Source: Thomasclavelia ramosa DSM 1402
GTDB lineage: Bacteria > Bacillota_I > Bacilli_A > Erysipelotrichales > Coprobacillaceae
Assembly (NCBI RefSeq): GCF_014131695.1
Contig: NZ_CP036346.1
Location: 3,100,001-3,164,000, forward strand
Length of the DNA stretch: 64,000 nt
Direction: 5' to 3'
The position numbers and the translations under genes were made by a program. The first letter of the stretch is position 1; the number at the start of each line of letters is the position of its first letter. Below the pieces are notes generated by a model, which was not told the DNA's origin, ran no database searches, and worked only from the letters and a program-made list of their open reading frames with translations. This document shows positions 56,450 through 64,000 of this stretch, piece by piece.

Positions 56450-57426
56450 ATGGAATATATTAACATTAAAGGTTTAGACAAACCGATTTCAAAATTAATT
56501 ATGGGTACAGCCTGGTTTAATCCAGCCTTTGAAGAAGAAATTTTTACAATGTTGGATCAATATGTTGCTGCTGGAGGAACAGTAATCGACACAGGTAGAT
56601 TTTATGGGGCAAACAAAGATGGAGAACATGCTTGTGAATCTGAACGAGTTTTAAAAAAATGGTTTGATTCTCGTAATAATCGCGATCAATTAGTAATTAT
56701 GGATAAAGCATGTCACCCAATTATTACCCCTGAAGGCTGCCATCATCCAGAGTATTGGCGAGTAAAGCCAGATATTATTACTGACGATCTTCATTATAGT
56801 TTACTTCATACAGGGTGCGATCATTTTGATATTTACTTACTTCATCGCGATGATCCTAGTGTCCCTGTCAATGAAATAATGGATCGTTTAGAACAGCATC
56901 GTCAAGAAGGTTTAATTACTACTTATGGTGTATCCAATTGGGAACTAGATCGTGTTCAAGCGGCAGTAGAATATTGCCAACAAATGGGCTACCAAGGATT
57001 ATCAGTAAATAATCCATCTTATTCTTTAGCCCATGTCGCGAAAACACGTTGGCCTGGCTGTGTCTATGCAGATGACGATTTTGCTAAATGGCATCAAAAT
57101 AAAGATGTTACTCTATTTAGCTGGCCGCTCAAGGACACGGTTTCTTCGCTGATATTTACGATGATAACGCACCTCAGGACATTAAAGATGCTTTCTTTAC
57201 TCCAGAAAACTTTGAACGATTAAAACGAGCTAAAGAATTAAGAAAACTCAAAGGGGTTCCTTCAATCAATATTGCCCTTGCATATGTACTTGACCAGCCA
57301 TTTGATGTTGCAGCTATTGTTGGCAGTCGTAATAAAAGTGAATTTGATTCATGTGCTGAGGCGTTAAAAATAAGATTAACTCCTGCTGAAATTGATTATC
57401 TATGTCTTAAAACAGACAAATTATAA
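56450..57426 (+). pseudogene. Aldo/keto reductase with frameshift
   Basis: Begins correctly (AGGAG 8 bases before ATG 56450) with VIDTGRFYG and IYLLHRDDPS, but after LFSW near base 57125 one base is missing: the +1 frame continues AQGHGFFADIYDDNAPQDI, through INIALAYVLDQPFDVAAIVG and ends LCLKTDKL at 57426. In the original frame a spurious tail ends at 57223. Without repair the C-terminal cofactor-binding part is lost. Likely inactive, unless the missing base is a sequencing error. Confidence 0.85.
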
Positions 57427-57464
57427 ATTAATAAAAGCCATAGCAGTTATGGCTTTTATTAATT
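57426..57464 (+). terminator. Terminator after the aldo/keto reductase
   Basis: Perfect 17-bp hairpin (57426-57442 with 57448-57464) around GCAGT, followed by T-rich sequence; it works in both directions. Confidence 0.85.
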
Positions 57465-57744
57465 GTTTTTACTTTACAAATACTATATAATTTAATTACG
57501 GTAACTATTAAGGAGATGATTTTGTCCGGCGCACTTGATGTTACATAATCAGTAACATAAGTGAAACGTGGAAAACTTAGATAATCAAAAATGCATAATT
57601 TTTTACCTGTCAAAAACAGGTTTTATTGTTATGCCCAAATGATTATTTTAATTTCCACATTAATAGTCAAAACTCTTAACTGTGGAAATAACCACAGTTT
57701 TTTATTTTATCTAGTTACCGGATCATACGAAAGGACAAAACACG
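57464..57744. other. Intergenic region with palindrome and hairpins
   Basis: Contains the palindrome TGTTAC-ATAATCA-GTAACA (57539-57557), an orphan ribosome-site-like AAGGAGATGATTTT (57511-57524), a small hairpin ACCTGTCAAAAACAGGT (57606-57622) and a terminator-like ACTGTGG/CCACAGT plus T-run (about 57679-57702). No intact gene seen; it may be what is left of a regulator or its target. Confidence 0.55.
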
Positions 57745-58575
57745 ATGAAAGATATATTAAAACAATTAAATACGCGACCTAAATTATTTGAACAAAGTAC
57801 AGCAAGTATTTGGGACGACCCTCATATTTCAAAAGGCATGTTAAAAGCTCATCTTAACGAGAACCAAGAATCAGCTACCCGTAAACTTGACTTTGTAAAA
57901 AAATCAGTTGCCTGGATCAATACTGTACTACCTAATCATCATTATAACAACTTACTTGATCTTGGTTGTGGCCCCGGTATTTATGCTGAATTATTCTATC
58001 AGTATGGTTATCAGGTTACTGGTATCGATCTATCAAAACGGTCAATCAGTTATGCTCAGGCTTCCGCCAAACAAAAAGGATTTGATATTATTTACCTTCG
58101 TAGTGACTATACCAAATCGAACTTTAGACAGCACTATGATTTAGTTACTTTAATTTATTGTGATTTTGGTGTCCTTCCTCCTGCTACTAGGAAAAAGCTC
58201 TTGCAAAAGATCTATAACACATTATCCCCCAAAGGCGCTTTATTATTTGATGTCTTTACTCCTTTACAATATGATGGAGCGGTAGAACATAAAAATTGGC
58301 AAATAAATGAAAATGGTTTTTGGCATAATGACTGGCACTTAGTTTTAAATGCTTTTTATCGTTATGATAATGTCCATACATTTTTAAATCAGTATACTGT
58401 CATTAACGAAGATAGAATAACTACTTATAATATCTGGGAACATACTTTTTCCCTGAAAGAATTAGAGAAAGACTTAAAAAATGCCGGCTTTACTAAACTT
58501 GATTTTTATAAAGATGTCATTGGACAAAAATATGATAAAACAAGTAAAACTATTTGTGTAATTGCCCAAAAATAA
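57745..58575 (+). CDS. SAM-dependent methyltransferase
   Basis: A 276-residue class I methyltransferase. SAM-binding motif I LLDLGCGPGIYAELF near residue 70, acidic motif TGIDLSKRSI and motif IV DLVTLIYCDFGVL. N-terminal extension (about 60 residues) and long C-terminal part with aromatic residues. Substrate unknown; the class includes small-molecule methyltransferases. AAAGGA precedes ATG. Monocistronic. Confidence 0.88.
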   Translation: MKDILKQLNTRPKLFEQSTASIWDDPHISKGMLKAHLNENQESATRKLDFVKKSVAWINTVLPNHHYNNLLDLGCGPGIYAELFYQYGYQVTGIDLSKRSISYAQASAKQKGFDIIYLRSDYTKSNFRQHYDLVTLIYCDFGVLPPATRKKLLQKIYNTLSPKGALLFDVFTPLQYDGAVEHKNWQINENGFWHNDWHLVLNAFYRYDNVHTFLNQYTVINEDRITTYNIWEHTFSLKELEKDLKNAGFTKLDFYKDVIGQKYDKTSKTICVIAQK

Positions 58576-58583
58576 GACTAAAT

Positions 58584-58612
58584 AAAAATGACTCCTTAAA
58601 AAGTCATTTTTT
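58584..58612. terminator. Bidirectional terminator
   Basis: Perfect AAAAATGACT / AGTCATTTTT arms around CCTTAAAA with T-runs either way, between methyltransferase and GNAT genes. Confidence 0.85.
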
Positions 58613-58613
58613 A

Positions 58614-59018
58614 TTAATAATTCTTATTCAGATAAAACATTGGTTTTGCTTTTTCATTAACTTCAAAACCAAGATGTTCATAAAAACCAACAGCAGTATT
58701 TACACCAATCAAACAAACTTTATGATAGTCCTTATAATGTTCCAGCATCATTTGCATCAGTTTTTTACCAATTCCATATTTTTGATATTGTGGATTGACT
58801 AAAACATAATGAACATAAGCAACCATGATACTATCGTCCATCGAAGCAACCAGACCAACACACTTATCATTATCCCAAGCGCTAAAAACACTTCCATAGT
58901 TTTTTATTGCCTGTACTAATTGAGCAGGATAGTTCGCTGACTCCCACTCTACCGATTTAAATAAATCAACTAATCTCTCTTGCGAAATCTCTTTAATATT
59001 CTTATAGGTTAATTCCAT
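58614..59018 (-). CDS. GNAT-family N-acetyltransferase
   Basis: A 134-residue GNAT protein: acetyl-CoA loop QYQKYGIGKKLMQMML near residue 78 preceded by VHYVLVNP, and C-terminal VGFYEHLGFEV. The acceptor is unknown. ATG 59018 has GGAGG 5-6 bases upstream; an earlier in-frame ATG would place that site within its codons. Between two terminators, so separate from lysA. Confidence 0.88.
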   Translation of the reverse strand: MELTYKNIKEISQERLVDLFKSVEWESANYPAQLVQAIKNYGSVFSAWDNDKCVGLVASMDDSIMVAYVHYVLVNPQYQKYGIGKKLMQMMLEHYKDYHKVCLIGVNTAVGFYEHLGFEVNEKAKPMFYLNKNY

Positions 59019-59036
59019 AAATTCCTCCATCTATGT

Positions 59037-59062
59037 TTAAAGCGGCATATGCCGCTTTAATT
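59037..59062 (-). terminator. lysA operon terminator
   Basis: Perfect palindrome TTAAAGCGGCATATGCCGCTTTAA just after the lysA stop. Confidence 0.7.
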
Positions 59063-60368
59063 AATATTTTGAATCAATGTCGTAATAAACTAAATCATCA
59101 AATGTCTGGCGACGAATCACTTCACGATCCTTACCTTCATACGTAAATACCACTGCCGGTTTTGGCAATTGATTATAATTTGATGACATTGAATAATGAT
59201 ACGCTCCTGTTGAAAACATTGCCAGAATATCTCCGGGCTCTGGGTCTTGTAACATAATATCCTTAATTAAAATATCCCCAGATTCACAGTTCTTTCCAGC
59301 AACAGTAATTAGGTGATCCGTCGGCATTTCTGCTTTATTTGCAATAATAGCATCATATTTAGCAGCATATAAGCTAGAACGAATATTATCAGTCATCCCA
59401 CCATCAACTGTAATATAATCACGAATATCTTTAATATATTTAGATGACCCGACGGTATATAATGTGATTCCAGCATTTCCTACACAATAACGACCAGGCT
59501 CAACTAGGACCATCGGACGTTTTAATCCCCGAGCATCAAATCCTTTAGTAATGATTTCCATGATCGTATCAACTACTGTTTCAAATTCTAATGGGTTATC
59601 AGCAGCTGTATAAGCAATTCCAAAACCACCACCTGCATTTAATTTATTAATTACAATTCCAAAAATATCATAAATTTCATAAGCAATTTCAACAAATTTA
59701 TTCATTGCTAAAACATACGCTTGAATATCTTCAATTTGGCTGCCAACATGACAATGTATTCCATCAAAATTAATATTTGGAGCATCAATTACCTTTTTGA
59801 TTGCTTTTAGATATGTATTATCATGGCTGCTAAAACCAAATTTTGTATCTTTGGCACCAACTCGAATATAGTCATGACCTCCTGCATAAACCCCCGGTGT
59901 GATTCTGACAATCCCATTTATTTTGACACCTAATCTCGAAGCAATTTCTTGGACTAAATCTATTTCATAAAAATTATCTATTACAAAATTTTCTACCCCG
60001 TTTTCTAACGCGTATTCTATTTCTGATGGTAATTTATTATTTCCATGGAAATAAATCTTTTTAGGATCAAATCCACTTTTTAAAGCAACTGAAATCTCAC
60101 CCGCTGATACACAATCGATTCCAACACCATATTCTTTAGCAATTTTATAAATTGCAATACAAGAAAATGATTTTGATGCAAATAATGGTAGTGTATTTTC
60201 ATACTTTTCAATCATTTTCGTTTTTAATTTATTAAATTGATGTCTAATATGTCCTTCAGACATAACATATAAAGGTGTTCCATATTTTTTTGCTAACTCT
60301 GTTGCTTTAACATCATCTATGTATAAGTTATTATTTTTAATTTGTGCAAATTCCGTTTGTAAGACCAT
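59061..60368 (-). CDS. lysA: Diaminopimelate decarboxylase
   Basis: Last step of lysine synthesis: meso-diaminopimelate to lysine, PLP-dependent. 435-residue alanine-racemase-fold enzyme with PLP Lys in FASKSFSCIA near residue 65, HCHVGSQIED, GGGFGIAY and EPGRYCVGNAG, and the C-terminal CESGDIL active-site Cys contributed across the dimer. AGGGGG before ATG. Fourth gene of the lysine-riboswitch operon. Confidence 0.96.
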   Translation of the reverse strand: MVLQTEFAQIKNNNLYIDDVKATELAKKYGTPLYVMSEGHIRHQFNKLKTKMIEKYENTLPLFASKSFSCIAIYKIAKEYGVGIDCVSAGEISVALKSGFDPKKIYFHGNNKLPSEIEYALENGVENFVIDNFYEIDLVQEIASRLGVKINGIVRITPGVYAGGHDYIRVGAKDTKFGFSSHDNTYLKAIKKVIDAPNINFDGIHCHVGSQIEDIQAYVLAMNKFVEIAYEIYDIFGIVINKLNAGGGFGIAYTAADNPLEFETVVDTIMEIITKGFDARGLKRPMVLVEPGRYCVGNAGITLYTVGSSKYIKDIRDYITVDGGMTDNIRSSLYAAKYDAIIANKAEMPTDHLITVAGKNCESGDILIKDIMLQDPEPGDILAMFSTGAYHYSMSSNYNQLPKPAVVFTYEGKDREVIRRQTFDDLVYYDIDSKY

Positions 60369-60380
60369 ATTTTCCCCCTA

Positions 60381-61124
60381 TTAATATAATGATTTTAAAG
60401 TAAATAAACCATTATCTTTATCATTTAGTGCATAAGCAGCACTAATCGCACCTTGAACAAATACTTCTTTTGATAAAGCCGTATGCTTGATTTCAATAAT
60501 TTCATCTACTCCCGCAAACATAATCGTGTGTTCCCCAAAAATTGTTCCCCCACGCAATGACTGGATCCCAATTTCTTCTTTCTTTCGTTTTTCATGACGA
60601 CTGCTGCGATCATAACACGCTTCTACGCCATCAATTTCCTCAGCCATAACTTCATATAATAATTCAGCAGTTCCTGAAGGTGCATCAATTTTCTGATTAT
60701 GATGTTTTTCAAGGATCTCAATATCATATCCTGCGTCATAAAATTCTTTTGCGAATTGTCGTAACATTTTTGTAACCATCTGCACCCCAAATGATGTGTT
60801 ATATGATTGAAAGATAGCAATTTCTTTAGATGCTTCTTTAATTTGATCAAGCTGTTCTTGACTATAACCTGTCGTAGCAATTACTAATTTTGTTTGATTC
60901 GCTAATGCATACGTTAAAATATCATTTAAATTGTTCGGATGAGAAAAGTCGATGATGACATCGGCTTTTTCATCGCACTCTTTTAATGAACTATATGTTT
61001 TTTCAGGAACTTTTTCATCAAATTCATAACTTACAATTCCCATTAATTCCATATCATTTTGACTTCTTACTTTATGGGCAATCTTTTTCCCCATTAATCC
61101 ATATCCATATACTAATACTTTCAT
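60381..61124 (-). CDS. dapB: 4-hydroxy-tetrahydrodipicolinate reductase
   Basis: Second dedicated step to diaminopimelate: NAD(P)H reduction of hydroxy-tetrahydrodipicolinate. 247 residues with Rossmann VYGYGLMGKKIAHKV, DFSHPNNL, TTGYSQEQ, active-site EKHHNQKIDAPSGTA and HEKRKKEEIGIQSLRGG. ATG 61124 lies one base after the dapA stop, with GGGG just inside the dapA end. The GYGLMG form of the nucleotide loop is shorter than the GAxGxMG of most relatives. Confidence 0.93.
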   Translation of the reverse strand: MKVLVYGYGLMGKKIAHKVRSQNDMELMGIVSYEFDEKVPEKTYSSLKECDEKADVIIDFSHPNNLNDILTYALANQTKLVIATTGYSQEQLDQIKEASKEIAIFQSYNTSFGVQMVTKMLRQFAKEFYDAGYDIEILEKHHNQKIDAPSGTAELLYEVMAEEIDGVEACYDRSSRHEKRKKEEIGIQSLRGGTIFGEHTIMFAGVDEIIEIKHTALSKEVFVQGAISAAYALNDKDNGLFTLKSLY

Positions 61125-61125
61125 C

Positions 61126-62019
61126 TTAAAACCCCAACTTTTCAAATGCATCCATCGCATCAAACAATAATTTTTTATTTTCTTCGGTTGTTTCAATCAA
61201 AGGCAATCTCAATGTCGGTTTACATACATTCATTCTTGCTAATGCAGCTTTAGGCATAATTGGATTAACATCAATGAACAAATAGCGACATACCGGCTCA
61301 AGAGCATAGGCCAATTCTTGAGCTTTAGGTAAATCACCTTTTAATGCTAATTGAGCCAACAATTCAGTTTGGCGTGGATAAATATTTGATAATACTGAAA
61401 TAACTCCTTTTCCTCCGGCACAAATAAATGGCAAGATATTATCATCACATCCTGAATACATATCAAAATCCATACCTTGAGTTTTAGCTAAAACTTCCAT
61501 TGCATATGCAATATTATCTGTTGCATCTTTCATAGCAACAATATTTTTATGTTTAGCTAATTCAACAACTGTTGCAACATTAATATTTATTCCCGTTCTT
61601 CCTGGAACATTATATAAAATCATTGGAATATCTACTGCATCAGCAACTGTCGTATAATGTTTGATCAAACCACGCTGACTTGTTTTATTGTAATATGGAG
61701 TTACAACTAAAATTGCATCAGCCCCTTTTTCTTTAGCATAATGTGCTTTCTTTAAAGCTGTTGCGGTGTCATTTGATCCTGCTCCAGCGATAACCTTTAC
61801 ACCAGTTCCCGCTGCCATCTCTAATGTAATATCTAATAATTTAAATTCATCATCAATATGAATCGTTGCAGTTTCACCAGTAGTTCCATTAACTAATAAA
61901 GCTTGTACACCGCCATCAAGCATTCTTTGAACCTGACATCTAAATCCATCATAATCAATACTTCCATCTTCATGCATTGGTAATACTAGTGCTACTGCAC
62001 TACCTTCAAAAATAGCCAT
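61126..62019 (-). CDS. dapA: 4-hydroxy-tetrahydrodipicolinate synthase
   Basis: Condenses pyruvate and aspartate semialdehyde; the branch point to diaminopimelate and lysine. 297-residue TIM barrel with LLVNGTTGETATIH, the YNVPGRTGIN catalytic Tyr loop near residue 138 and Schiff-base Lys in NIVAMKDATDN near 166. AGGAGG before ATG. Second gene of the riboswitch operon. Confidence 0.96.
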   Translation of the reverse strand: MAIFEGSAVALVLPMHEDGSIDYDGFRCQVQRMLDGGVQALLVNGTTGETATIHIDDEFKLLDITLEMAAGTGVKVIAGAGSNDTATALKKAHYAKEKGADAILVVTPYYNKTSQRGLIKHYTTVADAVDIPMILYNVPGRTGININVATVVELAKHKNIVAMKDATDNIAYAMEVLAKTQGMDFDMYSGCDDNILPFICAGGKGVISVLSNIYPRQTELLAQLALKGDLPKAQELAYALEPVCRYLFIDVNPIMPKAALARMNVCKPTLRLPLIETTEENKKLLFDAMDAFEKLGF

Positions 62020-62028
62020 AATTTCCTC

Positions 62029-62499
62029 CTATATATTTAAGCCAAAAGCTTCATCTAATTTTTTCATTGCTAATTCTTTGTGTTTCTTATCAACAATAAA
62101 CGAGATTGTTCGTTTAGAGGTTGTTACTTGATAAAAATGAATGTTGTTATCCCCTAAAATAGTAAATACTTTAGCCGCTGCCCCAGGGGTCGTTTCTAGT
62201 AATTTTCCCCCAACTGCAATTTTAAAATATTTACGATTAGTCGCAATTTCTAATTGCTTAACCTCATCTTTTAATCTCATAATTGCATCATTAAGATTCT
62301 TTTGATATTTTTCATCAAGTGTAATCTCAATTTGCATCGCATCTTCAATCATTACTTGAGAAATCATATCTACATTTACCCCACACTCACTCAAGATTGT
62401 AAATATCTTGGCAATAATCATTGGGTGTTTAGGAACATTTCTAAGTTGTAATTGAATAATATTTTCTTCGTAGCTCACTGCATCAATAATATTTTCCAT
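62029..62499 (-). CDS. Stand-alone aspartokinase-type ACT protein
   Basis: A 156-residue protein made of two ACT domains (about 10-80 and 88-155), like the regulatory C-terminal half of aspartate kinase: MIAKIFTILSECGVNVDMIS and AVGGKLLETTPGAAAKVFTI, ending in a typical KKLDEAFGL. No kinase domain precedes it. It resembles the separate beta subunit of Bacillus aspartokinase II, which there comes from an internal start within lysC. Here it is its own gene, first in the lysine-controlled operon. ATG 62499 is 7 bases after GGAG; another ATG abuts it at 62502. Confidence 0.8.
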   Translation of the reverse strand: MENIIDAVSYEENIIQLQLRNVPKHPMIIAKIFTILSECGVNVDMISQVMIEDAMQIEITLDEKYQKNLNDAIMRLKDEVKQLEIATNRKYFKIAVGGKLLETTPGAAAKVFTILGDNNIHFYQVTTSKRTISFIVDKKHKELAMKKLDEAFGLNI

Positions 62500-62513
62500 C
62501 ATTGTTCTCCTTT

Positions 62514-62546
62514 ACAAAAAAAGTTGCAATGAGTATCATTGCAACA
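62514..62546 (-). terminator. Terminator of the lysine riboswitch
   Basis: GTTGCAATGA-TAC-TCATTGCAAC on the minus strand followed by seven Ts, between aptamer and first gene: the expression platform. Confidence 0.92.
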
Positions 62547-62554
62547 TAAACAGC

Positions 62555-62740
62555 GTATGAACAATGATAGCTCACCATTATCTATTGATAATGACAGTCT
62601 TATAGATCTTCACTATAAGCCCAGAGGATAAACGCATGCAATCATTTATCTCTTCGGCGAACGCTCCTCCCTTTTTACCTGGTTTGCATCTTATGGTAAA
62701 AACTTCTTAACAATTCGCGCCTCTATCTAATATCTGTTTA
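62555..62740 (-). ncRNA. Lysine riboswitch (L-box)
   Basis: Minus strand shows the conserved lysine aptamer in order: GATAGAGGCGCGAA (about 62713-62727), GAAGTTTTTACC, GGGAGGAGCG, TCGCCGAAGAGATAA (about 62652-62667), CCTCTGGGCTTATAG and GACTGTCATTATC (about 62582-62594). It controls the operon ACT-dapA-dapB-lysA: lysine binding favours the terminator at 62514-62546. Confidence 0.95.
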
Positions 62741-62741
62741 C

Positions 62742-62770
62742 AATATATCACAATAGATATCATATTACAA
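62742..62770 (-). promoter_or_regulatory. Promoter of the lysine operon
   Basis: Minus strand TTGTAA (62765-62770), 17-base spacer, TATATT (62742-62747), just before the riboswitch. The remaining bases up to 62945 are AT-rich and show nothing else. Confidence 0.65.
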
Positions 62771-62945
62771 TACCAATTATACCGCTTTAACCAGTGTTTT
62801 TATATAAAAACATGCTCATTTTTGGCTTTATCAATAATTTATATGAAACAAAATCATAAAAATGTCAAAATTATACAAATAAAGAAAAATAACTATTCTT
62901 GATTATTTTTCCAGATAGATTGTTTTCACTAAAATATGAACATAA

Positions 62946-62974
62946 AAAAGCTATGAATTTATCTTCATAGCTTC
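62946..62974 (-). terminator. Terminator of the symporter gene
   Basis: AAGCTATGAA / TTCATAGCTT arms with T-runs on the minus strand, after the stop at 62980. Confidence 0.85.
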
Positions 62975-62979
62975 TATTT

Positions 62980-64000
62980 TTAAATTATTTCTAAATCCGG
63001 CTGTCCGATTGTTTCATTATTATAAACAGCAAGGTCTAATTCATTTTCACTTCGGGCAACTAACATTGCAGCACTAGCGGCACCAACAACATTAGTTGCT
63101 GTTCTTGCCATATCTACAATACTTGAAATAGGTGCTAATAAAACAATAATTTCAATCGGTAAGCCTGCTGAAGCAAATAATGCAGTAGCAGTAATGGTTG
63201 CAGTACCAGGCACCCCAACAGTTCCAATTGATACTACTACAGCTAAAACAATTAAAAATATATACTGGCCGATTGAATAATCAATCCCCAAAACATTTAT
63301 TGCGAAGACTGCTAATAAAACTGGCCAAATTCCTGCACATCCCGGCATACCTAGATTAGCCCCTAAACTAGCTACAAATGAAGCAACATCTTCATTAACT
63401 CCTAGTTTCTTTGTAAGTTGTCTAACAGTGACAGGAATTGTCCCAATACTACTTTGAGAAGTGAATGCTACTACCCCAGCCGGCCAAATTCCTTTAAAGA
63501 AATTAAGCGGATTTAACTTTCCTACCACCTTTAATAAAACACTGGTTACCCCAAAAATTTGGATTATACTCAATAAATATGCTAATCCTAAGACGCTCAA
63601 TAGCGGAATCAGATCACTTAGAGCACTCTTGCTTACTGCACGTGCAATCAATGCTAATACAGCATACGGTGTAAAGCTAATAACAAAGTTAACAACCTCT
63701 CCCATCACACGATTTCCGGCATCTATAAAATGCTTAAACGGTAAAACAGCTTTTTGCTGATTACGGGCAATCTTATTGTAGGCAATCGCAACAATTACAG
63801 CGAAAATTACAATAGGTACTACTTCGCCATTTACCCAACTGTTAGCCAAATTGCTTGGAAATAAATTAATGATCGTATCGATGAATGCCGGAACTTCCAC
63901 CGCTTTATAATCACTTGCCAATTGATAATTTATGCCACTTCCAACTTTAGTTACTACTGCTAAGGTCAGTGTTATAGTACTAGCTAGTAGGGTGTTTAAT
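62980..64000 (-). CDS. Dicarboxylate/amino acid:cation symporter, C-terminal part (cut by window edge)
   Basis: Secondary transporter of the DAACS family (glutamate, dicarboxylate or cystine uptake with sodium or protons). The frame is open to the right edge, so the N-terminus is outside the window. Visible: re-entrant loop 1 AFTSQSSIGTIPVT, the substrate segment ASLGANLGMPGCAGIWP, and loop 2 TVGVPGTATITATALFASAGLP followed by DMARTATNVVG with the Asp and Arg/Asn that bind substrate. The SQSSIGT form resembles the TcyP cystine type, but this is not decisive. Confidence 0.9.
   Translation of the reverse strand, partial: LNTLLASTITLTLAVVTKVGSGINYQLASDYKAVEVPAFIDTIINLFPSNLANSWVNGEVVPIVIFAVIVAIAYNKIARNQQKAVLPFKHFIDAGNRVMGEVVNFVISFTPYAVLALIARAVSKSALSDLIPLLSVLGLAYLLSIIQIFGVTSVLLKVVGKLNPLNFFKGIWPAGVVAFTSQSSIGTIPVTVRQLTKKLGVNEDVASFVASLGANLGMPGCAGIWPVLLAVFAINVLGIDYSIGQYIFLIVLAVVVSIGTVGVPGTATITATALFASAGLPIEIIVLLAPISSIVDMARTATNVVGAASAAMLVARSENELDLAVYNNETIGQPDLEII

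Noticed and set aside
57580-57650. Flavodoxin-like fragment (CIIFYLSKTGF) on the plus strand
   Set aside because: Only about ten residues resemble a flavodoxin start; too short to call a pseudogene.

Overview
The window is AT-rich, low-GC Firmicute DNA. Class Erysipelotrichia, close to the gut anaerobes Thomasclavelia (Clostridium) ramosa or spiroformis, fits best. This is inference from protein style, the clostridial-type hydroxylamine reductase cluster, several phosphofructokinase-type enzymes, T-box, TPP and lysine RNA switches, a SpoIIR-like fragment and strong AGGAGG ribosome sites. No rRNA, tRNA, CRISPR array or prophage was seen. Gene density is high and most genes are chromosomal housekeeping or accessory metabolism.

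Layout, left to right. 1-3.1 kb: end of a phosphofructokinase gene, a histidine phosphatase, a decayed IS110-type transposase and a NagB-like isomerase. 3.1-8.3 kb: a membrane diguanylate cyclase, then a nitrosative-stress cluster (hcp, an unknown protein, a hemerythrin) divergent from a Crp/Fnr regulator. 8.4-13.3 kb: YjbR, YdcF, aldo/keto reductase, LysR and a subtilase without a signal peptide. 13.9-16.4 kb: an arsenic-type cluster (arsR, CSCSS permease, a broken small gene, thioredoxin-like protein, arsC). 16.6-20.2 kb: T-box-controlled lysS, a Cdd1-family gene, and metY with a leader peptide. 20.5-24.5 kb: a broken surface esterase, two RpiR-type regulators, and a flavoprotein of higher G+C. 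24.6-27.7 kb: TPP riboswitch and thiM-thiE-HAD-thiD, followed by a 1148-residue GGDEF/EAL protein and an alanine symporter.

32.7-38.2 kb holds small proteins, TspO, an SDR, two RpiR regulators and tandem DJ-1/PfpI genes. 38.3-45.1 kb is one minus-strand sugar-phosphate cluster: deoR, deoC, split transketolase, a GH1 enzyme with an altered active-site motif, a PPi-type phosphofructokinase and a YdcF protein, with repeated DeoR-like operator sequences before deoC. 45.3-46.6 kb is rpsF-ssb-rpsR with a duplicated rpsR tail and terminator. 46.6-54.6 kb: GH3 hydrolase, ispD, Na/Pi transporter, DedA, a compact Clp ATPase, a third diguanylate cyclase, a SpoIIR-like fragment and a small alarmone synthetase. 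54.6-57.4 kb is a decay zone: IS3 remnant, headless LysR, MFS tail, frameshifted aldo/keto reductase, with an intact ECF S component inside it. 57.7-64 kb: methyltransferase, GNAT, and a lysine-riboswitch operon (stand-alone ACT protein, dapA, dapB, lysA), ending in a truncated dicarboxylate/cystine-type symporter.

The most unusual observations are two membrane-protein genes (tspO and the Na/Pi transporter) whose conserved N-termini can only be translated from AUA or AUU start codons behind near-identical ribosome sites; the deoR-controlled sugar-phosphate cluster; the 22-codon leader peptide before metY; and the duplicated rpsR 3' end.
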